Assembly: GCF_907164915.1 (NCBI RefSeq)
Contig: NC_061862.1
Coordinates: forward strand, 139,677,520 to 139,741,519
Length of the DNA: 64,000 bases
Source: Impatiens glandulifera
Taxonomy: Eukaryota; Streptophyta; Magnoliopsida; Ericales; Balsaminaceae
Reading direction: 5' to 3'
Shown: positions 56,301-64,000 of the stretch, piece after piece
Layout of the letters: every line of letters begins with the position of its first letter
Position numbering within the stretch: position 1 is the first letter of the stretch
Notes under the pieces: model-generated
Database searches by the model: none
Seen by the model: the letters and a program-made list of their open reading frames with translations, nothing else
Told to the model about the DNA's origin: nothing
Position numbers and translations under genes: made by a program

Positions 56301-57335
56301 TAGTGCTTGTTTGGTTTTTTAAACTAAACAACCTTGTTTATTCAATTGGAGGCTCTAAATGAGTTTGGAAAATTTTCAAAAATTTAGGAATGGTCAAAAT
56401 TTTTATTTTCAACAAAAATAATAATTTTTTCATAATTTTTGGGGAATGTTTAAAAAATATCTTATTTTGAAATGCTCATATCTTGAGCTCTATAGTCCGT
56501 GAAATTTTCGTAGTAAGTTCATAAAGTTATTTTGACTTACCGAGTAATTTTTAGAATTTTCGAAACACTTTTTAAAAAATGCTAATTTTAGCGGAGTCAT
56601 AACGAGTGTCTCGTAACCCTAAAAGTTCCAAAATTGAATGCGAATTGTTTCTAAAAATACTTTCGACATGCACAAAAAACTCTAAGGATTTTCCAACTCA
56701 ATTGGAAAAAATTTCGATTTCGGTTGTTGCATACTTCGGGGCTCCAATTTCTCCATTTGTTGTTTAATCCACATTTTGATATACTAATGAAGTCATTTTC
56801 GTACAAAGATTCACAATTCAAATAAACAAGCAAACTTTAAAGCAAATTGACAAAGTGAGAATTCATATTGTGGTTCACTTGTGTGCCCAATGAGTGCATT
56901 CGAGTTTTCGTTTCATCTTCTTTAGTCTAGAAAAACCTAATATGAGTCCAGAATCATCTCTGGACTAAGTATAGAGTATCCTGTTAAATAGACTTAAGAC
57001 GCGATAAATGAAAATTAAGAAAATTTTAATGGCTTGATGTCAACCTTGAAAGGAATCTAATTAGAGCTAGGATTACTCCTTTTGAATTAGAAACAAGGTT
57101 AGGGCATACACAAACAAAAAAAATTTGAACTCAGAATGTAAACGTGTAACATAATCACAAAAAATGATCAACTACACTTAGTAGAGACTATTCCATGGGA
57201 TAGACGCATAGAACATAGTTGTTGCGACCCTTTTCTCGTGCGTAACCAAGAACCGGACCCTTAATCCGTGAATACTCAATTTTTTTTCTTTAGTTTCTTT
57301 TTGAAGTAAATTAAAAAGTGTTGTGTACAGAAAAA
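53400..57335. other. Long region without recognised genes
   Basis: Less AT-rich patches at about 53960-54260, 54700-55210 and 55440-56040 contain short open frames (53997-54251, 54975-55211) but no motif I can name. They may be parts of unrecognised retroelements. Around 56100-56900 AT-rich DNA resumes. Confidence 0.4.
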
Positions 57336-57339
57336 TAGT

Positions 57340-57790
57340 TCTGTGACATTGAGAGGGTGAGGCAAAATTTAACACGTACAAATAGACACAAGATATAACG
57401 AGGTTTGACCAAATTGCCTACGTCATCGAGAGTGTCGTCAAATATATTATTTCACTCTTAAGGTTAAAACCTCATATTACATGGTATTTATAGAGTAGTA
57501 CATTAGGTCATAAAGATATATTTCGCCTGCTCTCGCTATCGTCGTCGTTCTGTAATCGATCGGAAAGAAGACGCCATTGTCGTCGGAGAAGACACCATTG
57601 TCGTCGAAGAAGACGCCATTGTCTCTCTCGCTCTCGCCACCGTGCTTCAACTGATCGTTTTCTTTTGTTTTCCAAAGCTTTGTAAAACATTTGTAACTTT
57701 GAGAATCCATTATAATACAAATTAAAAAGTTCATCGATCATCTAGTTCGTTTGGTGATTCTGTTAACTCATCAAACGAGTTAACAAAATG
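57340..57790 (-). mobile_element. Copia-family LTR copy, minus strand, with 21-bp internal repeat
   Basis: The complement of 57437-57495 (TATAAATACCATGTAATA...AAGAGTGAAATAATATATTT) closely matches 3425-3484. That places a family LTR here. Nearby, a 21-base unit (GAAGACGCCATTGTCGTCGG) is repeated at 57567, 57588 and 57609. The LTR limits are estimates. Confidence 0.55.
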
Positions 57791-58345
57791 CTTTAATAGA
57801 TAAAGTTTGATTCACAATGCTTTAATGTATTAGGATTAGGATTTAGGAGGAATTAGGCTAGTTTGATTTACAATGATTTAATAGATAAAGTTGAAACATG
57901 ATTCGTAGCCTTAAGGTGCATGTTGATAGAACCGTGATGTATAATTAATGATAGTTGAGCTTAATCATAGAATAGGTTAGCATCATTTTTTGTTGAAGTA
58001 GAAGAAGAACATCCAAATTAATTTATTTGTTCCATTCCGTTTATTTTTCACTGAAATGTTAACTCATCCTATTGTTATAGCCTTATATAATGTATGAAAT
58101 GAACTTATTGGCTAAATATATGACTATCGTAAGGCTTTACCCTTTATATCCAATATTTGGAGAGAAATCAAGAGTTAGTAAGATGTTTGTGTATCATTTT
58201 AATATGTTATCAAACTATTTCTTAATTATTATCTAACCAGAATATTTTTGGTTCACATCTCCTTGATAAAATTTCTTACTTCAATCTAGCCTGATAATAT
58301 CCTCAAAATGAACCATGTTTTTGGTTCACATTTTAACTTTATTTT
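57791..58345. other. Intergenic, nothing recognised
   Basis: AT-rich DNA. A phrase near 57805-57820 is repeated in altered form near 57865-57890. Confidence 0.45.
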
Positions 58346-58358
58346 TTTGCAGATATCA

Positions 58359-59560
58359 TGGCACCTAAATAGGATACTAGACGAGCACTATCGAGAGAGT
58401 TGGATGCTTTAAGAGCAAAGACTATCAAGACATTTGGACGACCTCCGAGCTCGTACAGATGATGGAGCTCGTACAGATAATGTAGAGTTTGATGATCCTA
58501 TGTAGTTTATGGGATCCGAGCTTCATGATATTGAGAGACTGGATGATTCAGATTCCACCATTCCTGAGGAGTCTGGCACCTTGGGGAGGATTATCCTTTT
58601 CCCGAGACTACTGGTATTAATAATAACTTATATGTGATATTTAAATCATTATATAAATTTTAACAAATGTCGTTTTAATATTATTTTACAGTAGCGTCTT
58701 CATCTAGGTGTGGATGGGGAAGAAGAAAAATACGGTTCTTGCGAGGTTGGAGTTCAGGGACTTGGATGGAAGGCCTATATGCGTTAACACTCTCTATTGG
58801 TCTCGCCATATTGGCAGCGTTGTCCGGAAAGGTGAGTTGGTGCCACATTGTCTAAAAAACTGGTATGATCTCTCCCAATCCCATTTGAACCATATATGGA
58901 AGTCTATCTCCATGAGTTTTATATTTTTTAACGTGTTATCTTATAATTTGAAGTTTTCACTATCCTAAAATATGTTGTTATTTTTTAGGATAATTTCGAG
59001 AGTTTAACAGACATTCTCATTGAAGCCTATAGAGATAAGACAATGCCACAAGCAAAAAAGTAATGGGATAGGTGGAGATATGCGAACAAAAGCACTTACA
59101 TCGATCTCTATATTGATGACGAGGATAGAATTAGAATAAACCCTTCTTGGGGGTTTTATAACGAAGATTGGAATTATTTACTTGATAATCACTACTTCAC
59201 GCTTGAATTTAAGGTATAGTACATAGTCATTTATATTTCATTATATGTGTTTTTTTACTATTAACTAACAACTACTATCTTATTAGTGCAGAAAAAAGTA
59301 AGACCAACGCTGACAATAGAAAGAAATTGATGTACCCCTACCACACCGACAACAAACCATTTTTGTAGAAAGAACGAGATATGGTAATTTTTAGTAAAAG
59401 TATTTTCAATTTACATAATATCTAACATATGATATATGTATGTTATTTGTACAGGAGAGGGAGATGGGACACCCCCTAGTAAAGTAGAGTTCTTCCTACA
59501 AACAAACAGTAAGAGAGCGACTTCCGATGATCCGACTCTCACGCCTTCTCTGCTAGTTCA
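58359..59560 (+). pseudogene. En/Spm-type plant transposase-like ORF (Transposase_24-like), decayed
   Basis: From ATG 58359 pieces of a coding sequence run with intron-like gaps. 58708-58900 has DLDGRPICVN, HIGSVVRKGELVP and NWYDLSQSHLNHIWKSI, which follow the plant pattern G-R-P..N..IG..R..VP..W..V....IW. Next are 58989-59213 with DLYIDDEDRIRINP and WNYLLDNHYFT, about 59288-59340 with KSKTNADNRKKLMYPYHT, and 59450-59570 with GDGTPPSKVEFFLQTNS. This order matches the accessory transposase-related protein of En/Spm (CACTA) elements. Stops (for example 58371 and about 59062) break it. No CACTA ends were found in the window. Confidence 0.55.
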
Positions 59561-59639
59561 GCAGGACGTCGTAAGTTGTTATGATTTCTATCATTTTAGT
59601 TTTGATGTCTATGTTTAAATTATTAATATTAATGTTGTA

Positions 59640-60330
59640 AATAATTATATAGACTATAAGTTGAATAAGAGAAATTTATGTAAGTAAAATAAATATATGA
59701 GAAAGGAAGAAGAACTTAAAAATCTTGTGGACATTCTGTCCGAACAATTTGTAGGCAAAAACTTAAAGATAGTGAAAAAATCAACAATAAAAACATAAGA
59801 AGGTGATGAATATGATCAAGGATATCGAAGAAATATACATAAATAGAAGACATTCGAAGAGGTTCCTCATCAAAATGTATAGGCGATTGCAACACGTCAA
59901 AGACCAAGTCAGATATGTCCAAACGAAACCATATCAAAGAAATAAGCATGACCAACAGTAACTATACATATCCTATCTCTATCTTCTCTTTCGTCGAGGG
60001 TTCGTCGATTGGAAGAGATCAAACAAGGCATGTTGAGCGGATGACTGAGTGATAGGGCTTGATGAGCCTCCCTCTCTAACTCCACATTTAATAATTAGAA
60101 TATCAATTTATAAGTATTTTATATTTAAATTAAAAGGTTTTATTTAAATATTTAGGTTTTTAAACTAAAAACATGGGCGACACAGGATGAAATGATGGTG
60201 GATATAGATAGATAGATAGTGTCCCATTAAAGTGTAAATATTTATTATTTTGATTAATAATGACTGTAATAAGATAGGTGGTTAATGACTGTTTTTTTAC
60301 TATATTATTTCACTCTTATGGTTAAAATTT
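59640..60330. other. Intergenic and left part of an LTR-family copy
   Basis: No gene. From about 60295 the sequence resembles the LTR segment at 57437-57495 and continues on the far side of the LINE at 61651-61680. Confidence 0.45.
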
Positions 60331-60346
60331 ATATTACATAGTATTT

Positions 60347-61650
60347 TTTTTTTGGAAAAACGACTTAGCGTTATTTCATTAAAAATTCACAAAAACGGGA
60401 AAAAAATCACGAGTTTAAGAGATAATTTTAGACAGGCCTAGAATGATTTTGAAGTCGAAACATTCTGAATAAAAGTTAAAAAGCTAAAAACGTAAATGAA
60501 TTATCTGATTACAATGCTTTCAATTCTAGTGAGTTTAAAAAACGGTAAATTCCAATTCCTGGAGATATTATAGTTCTGCTCCGTGTTTGGAATTCTTCTC
60601 CACGTTCCCACGAGGGCGCTGCAATCCGATACAATATCTTTCCATGACTTTTCAACGTTTCTACGGGTTCTACCATATACCCTGCATTTTGTTCTTACCA
60701 AATGCTATACACCACTGCTCCAAAGCCGCACTTGAACACGCTTGTTGCAAATATATTTCTCTTGGCTTTGAGTAGTGCCACTTCTTTGATTTCATTCCAT
60801 TCTCTCGGGAAACTGATCAACTTCAGGCTTTTATAGAATCTGTCCTAAAGCTCCGAAGTAGTACATTAGCTCCCGAATAGGTGATCTTTGGTTTCTTCAT
60901 TTCCTTTACATAGAAGACAGTTTGCGTCTAGGATGCTCATATACTTGCTGATACGATCACGAGTGCTGAGTCTTTCCTAGAAGACGAGCCATAGGATGAA
61001 CTAGTGTCGAGGGATAATCTTCGTTGACCATACAAGAAGAGCCAATTCTACTTTCTGCATTTTTTCTCGGGTTACCTCCCATATTTTCTTCGATACCAGC
61101 TTTTCATTGTCCTCAGCTTTCCATTCATGAATATTCGGTCTATCGTGTAGTTGTATGTTACTTATATAATCAAGTATTCTCTGTTCTTCTATATTTCTTC
61201 TCAGGAGTGAGTCCCAATTCCCATCTTTAATATCTATGATATTCGCTTCTGCGTCGTCCCTTCTGATACGGGTATTTTGAAACTCCTCTTTGTGGATGAT
61301 AGACTGGTTTTCGAACCAGGGGTCGTGCCAGAATAGAGTGTCTTTCCCGTCCCCTAGCCGGATGTTATAAAGATCTGCAATATTGCTTCTTAGTTTAAGA
61401 ATCTTCTTCAGAGACCAGCTCATACCTTCATGAATTTTGCAGGTCCAGATGTTGGTTTCGTATTTCATAAACCTCGTATGCACCCATTTGATCCATAGTG
61501 ACTCCTGATTCCGTTCCAAAGCCCACAGATGCTTGAAGGTGAGAGCTTTATTCCACTTGATATAGTTCTTCAAGCTGATGTCTCCCCCGTCCTTCGGTTT
61601 GCAGAGAGCGGTTCATTTGACTTTCTTTCCTCCTCTTCCGCTACTGCCCC
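60347..61650 (-). mobile_element. 5'-truncated LINE, 1.3 kb, with perfect 16-bp target site duplication
   Basis: ATATTACATAGTATTT occurs at 60331-60346 and 61651-61666. The insert begins on the plus strand with a T-run (poly-A of the minus-strand element) and the family 3' end (complement GTCGTTTTTCC after AATGAAATAACGCTA). It was inserted into an LTR-family copy. The 5' edge cuts the ORF2 C-terminal half. Confidence 0.93.
60501..61640 (-). pseudogene. LINE ORF2 C-terminal part
   Basis: The minus-strand frame is open from the truncation edge (CKPKDGGDISLKNYIKWNKA) through 61573-61001: the post-RT region with WIKWVHTRF and DGKDTLFWHDPW. After a stop at 61001 the zinc-binding part continues (about 60960-60860, ANCLLCKGNEETKDHLF) and then 60701-60501. 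The region is the linker and zinc finger following reverse transcriptase in plant L1 elements. It is a broken, promoterless copy. Confidence 0.85.
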
Positions 61651-61759
61651 ATATTACATAGTATTTATAAAATAGTACATTAGTTAACAAAGACTAAACT
61701 ATCCTAGATCAGCCCATTAACTCTAAACTTAATTAACATGTGAATGTAAACCACATAGA

Positions 61760-62350
61760 CAATACAATACAATCCATGTTTGAAGAAAGTTCTTGACAAT
61801 GTGAACTGATTTCTTTGTTTTGTAATACTAATGAATAGAACATATCAATCTACTTATTTTAGACAATTTAACCAATTGAGTTATAAGTCTTTTTTATGTC
61901 TAGTTCATTTGAAAGAGAACATAGTCAAATATTGATATCGCTAATTATAAAAGAAAATTAATCTTGTTAGAGCTCACTCACCGCCACTATCGTAGTAACT
62001 TAATGGTAGCGCTTAAACCCGCGACTTTTGCTCTAATTACCGGCTACTAGACTTTTTCTTATATTTGGTTTCTTTTAAAGGAAATACAATAAAAAATAAT
62101 TCTAAGGTTAATAAAAAAAATTAATTTTGTTAGAGCTCAAACCCACATCTTATTAACGCTCTAACTAAATTGGGGGAAAGAGATGTTCTATACAAAGCCA
62201 TGTATCATGTATGGATATCATAGTACTGACCTATGAAATAAGTTTTTTAGCTGATTTTTTTTTGTTATGTTTAGTTCTTTTAAAGGGAATACAATTAGAA
62301 ATGATGATGCTTAAAAGAAAATTAATCTTGTTAGACTCAAACTCACCACT
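61760..62350 (-). repeat. Tandem SINE-like repeat units interrupted by the Copia LTR
   Basis: Three units carry the order TTTAGTTC(A/T)TTT-AAGGGAATACAAT, AGAAAATTAATCTTGTTAGA and GCTCAAACCCAC (box-B-like on the minus strand). They lie at about 61895-62040, 62060-62170 and 62265-62350. A related unit is at about 53330-53400. The last unit runs into the LTR at 62355. Confidence 0.5.
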
Positions 62351-62354
62351 TATT

Positions 62355-62539
62355 GATACAGTGTATATATACCACTTATTAGTATATTGTATATATCTTG
62401 TTACCTTGTTTAGATTCCTAGATTAGTGGGTTACCTTGTTTAGATTCCTAGATTAGTGGTTTACCTTATTAAGAGTCTTTTGACTAGTATATATTGTAAC
62501 ATTGTTTATCAATAATAACCAGGGGATTAATCTCTATCA
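62355..62539 (+). repeat. 5' LTR of a Copia element running off the window
   Basis: Begins TGATACAGTGTATATATACC and ends TCTCTATCA, immediately followed by the primer-binding site TGGTATCAGAG at 62540. It includes a 34-base tandem duplication (GTTACCTTGTTTAGATTCCT, at 62399 and about 62431). The matching 3' LTR lies beyond the window, so the start is inferred from the TG...CA rule. Confidence 0.7.
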
Positions 62540-62551
62540 TGGTATCAGAGT
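62540..62551 (+). other. Primer-binding site (initiator tRNA-Met type)
   Basis: TGGTATCAGAGT directly after the LTR. It matches the usual plant Copia priming site except possibly at its last base. Confidence 0.85.
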
Positions 62552-62627
62552 AAAGATCCTCTCAAGATCATCAATCGAATATTTTTTTCTCTTCCTCCCA
62601 CCTTGCTGCCTCACGCACAAACTTCTA

Positions 62628-64000
62628 ATGTCTGTCCCACCTACTAATTCAGACTCCTCCTCCAATCAAAGTCAGACGCCCACCACCATGTCTGTTTCTC
62701 AATACCACTCTGCTTTCTCTGTTAACAATCTCCGCTCCATAATTCCTATCACCCTAGAGATGGGTAGCGAGGAATATCTCTCTTGGGCAGACCTTCTCGA
62801 AAACCACTGCTTGATTCACAATGTTTACGAACATCTCAAACCAAAAACTCCCAACGCCTCCGAAACACCTTCAACATCTTCCGAGACCGACTCTCTTCTG
62901 TGGAAACGCCTTGACGCCCTTGTCAAGCAATGGATATTTGGAACAATATCCAAGGATCTACTAAACACGATCCAAAAACCTGGTATGACGGCTGCTCAGG
63001 CTTGGGAACGTTTAGCGAATATATTTCAAGATAACACAGGTTCTCGCGCTATGTATCTTGAAAATAGGTTTTCTCAAATTCGTCTCAATGATTTCCCAAA
63101 CATGAGTGCTTATTGCACTGAATTGAAGATGATTGCGGATCAACTTGCTAATGTTGATTGCCCCGTTTCTGAAAATCGACTGGTGTTGCGTCTACTTGGG
63201 GGTTTGAATGAAAACTACGAAACAATCGCCACCATAATAGGTCAAAAGAAGCCTCTCCCATCTTTCTACGATGCTAGATCTGATTTGCTCCTTGTTGAAA
63301 CAAGGAAGGATGAATTCGTCCACACAAACACCTCTTTTATTGCCTCGGACGATCGTAGCCAAGGCCGCGGAAACAACTCTAGACAATCAGCCCGTGCTAC
63401 CGGCCAGCAGCAGCAGCAGGGCACCTCTAGCGCGCAGGAACAGGCCGGCCAGGGCCGAGGACGCAGCCAGCGCGGCAGAGGACGCGGTCGCAACACCAGC
63501 CGCACATACCACCAGCAGCAGCAATTCTGGGCACCTCCTGGCCAACAGCAATGGGCACAGTGGGCGCCTGCGGGCTGGACAGCACCCCCTTGTCCCTACC
63601 CGACACAACAGATCTGGCCGCAGCAGCAAAGCGCCCCCTGGCACGCATCTGGTCAACAGCAACAAGGCGCCTCCTGGCGCGGTTCTGGCTATCAGCAGCA
63701 ACACACTCGGACAGCAGGAGCAGGCGTACTCGGTTCTCGGCCACAGCAGGCCTACATGGCTGAGACGAGCCAGCAGCAGCCCCAAAGTTACGTTGCAACC
63801 GATATCAATCAGGCGATGCACACTTTATCCCTTACTCCGCCTGACGATACTTGGTACATGGATTCGGGAGCAACTTCACACATGACACCCAACTCAGGTA
63901 GTCTCTCGCCTTATTCTAATTTAAATTGTGTTAAAAATATCATTGTTGGGAGTGGACAGGAAATCCCGATTCGCGGTATTGGTAAAACTAACTTAAAACC
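62628..64000 (+). CDS. Copia Gag-Pol polyprotein, N-terminal part, open to window end
   Basis: From ATG 62628 one frame stays open to base 64000 (457 codons, no stop), so the 3' end lies outside the window. The N-terminal half is a Copia Gag (EMGSEEYLSWADLLENHC; RLLGGLNENYETIATIIG). From about residue 245 to 395 comes a Gln/Gly/Trp/Pro-rich domain (QQQ runs, RGRGRGR, WAPPGQQQWAQWAP) in place of the usual CCHC zinc knuckle. The protease starts at about residue 407 with DDTWYMDSGATSHMT; catalytic Asp is 412 (63861). Gag packages the RNA and the protease processes the polyprotein. The glutamine-rich stretch (63390-63790) is much richer in G+C than its surroundings. The intact frame suggests a recent copy. 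Confidence 0.88.
   Translation, partial: MSVPPTNSDSSSNQSQTPTTMSVSQYHSAFSVNNLRSIIPITLEMGSEEYLSWADLLENHCLIHNVYEHLKPKTPNASETPSTSSETDSLLWKRLDALVKQWIFGTISKDLLNTIQKPGMTAAQAWERLANIFQDNTGSRAMYLENRFSQIRLNDFPNMSAYCTELKMIADQLANVDCPVSENRLVLRLLGGLNENYETIATIIGQKKPLPSFYDARSDLLLVETRKDEFVHTNTSFIASDDRSQGRGNNSRQSARATGQQQQQGTSSAQEQAGQGRGRSQRGRGRGRNTSRTYHQQQQFWAPPGQQQWAQWAPAGWTAPPCPYPTQQIWPQQQSAPWHASGQQQQGASWRGSGYQQQHTRTAGAGVLGSRPQQAYMAETSQQQPQSYVATDINQAMHTLSLTPPDDTWYMDSGATSHMTPNSGSLSPYSNLNCVKNIIVGSGQEIPIRGIGKTNLK

Noticed and set aside
57477..57741. Two minus-strand frames with DNGVF repeats
   Set aside because: They result from the 21-bp repeat inside an LTR copy. No start context or family was seen.
63266..63885. 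Alternative frames of 79-204 codons near the right edge
   Set aside because: They are shadows of the GC-rich part of the Copia gag-pol frame starting at 62628, which carries the family motifs.

Overview
The window looks like a nuclear chromosome segment of a dicot plant. It is very AT-rich and intron-bearing, with plant-type Copia, LINE, SINE, PIF/Harbinger, En/Spm-like and hAT/MITE sequences. It also holds a nuclear gene for a chloroplast photosystem I assembly factor and an intronless nepenthesin-type protease. No rRNA, functional tRNA, CRISPR or organellar insert was recognised. Host genes are sparse. Four look intact: a secreted His/Pro-rich repeat protein (590-1351, +); a five-exon TPR gene, best read as PYG7/Ycf37-like (25327-28156, +); a secreted protein made almost wholly of Gly-His-Thr and Thr-Pro-X triplets (33692-34351, -); and an A1 aspartic protease (44403-45740, +). 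A small membrane ORF (51815-52051, +) is possible. An F-box/LRR gene (about 3790-6230) is a pseudogene split by an LTR insertion that itself carries a nested LINE. 

Layout. 1-9000: secreted-repeat gene, Copia remnants on both strands, the broken F-box gene, and a 5'-truncated LINE with a perfect 14-bp target duplication. 9000-14990: AT-rich repeats, a tandem array of tRNA-related SINE-like units whose 3' tail matches the resident LINE family, and unassigned DNA. 14990-24790: a 97-bp satellite whose every unit carries three inverted repeats, invaded by a three-LTR TRIM-like tandem element (CGATC target duplication), a hAT-like element with an internal 320-bp duplication, a MITE, and (in a break in the satellite) a decayed 3.7-kb Copia element. 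25300-30400: the PYG7-like gene followed by a 262-bp tandem repeat carrying a SINE. 31200-44200: inverted-repeat elements, the GHT/TPX gene, a dispersed ~25-bp motif, microsatellites and a LINE fragment. 44400-45740: the protease. 46518-51334: a nearly complete 4.8-kb PIF/Harbinger element with both ORFs broken and a LINE inserted. 51350-64000: small ORF, SINE-like repeats, an En/Spm-like remnant, a second LINE with a 16-bp target duplication, and the 5' end of a young-looking Copia element whose gag-pol frame is still open at the window edge. 

The genes do not form a pathway. The most unusual material is the two secreted tandem-repeat proteins, the hairpin-rich satellite with its nested insertions, the multimeric TRIM, and the SINE/LINE shared 3' end. 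All calls rest on reading the sequence; no database search was run.
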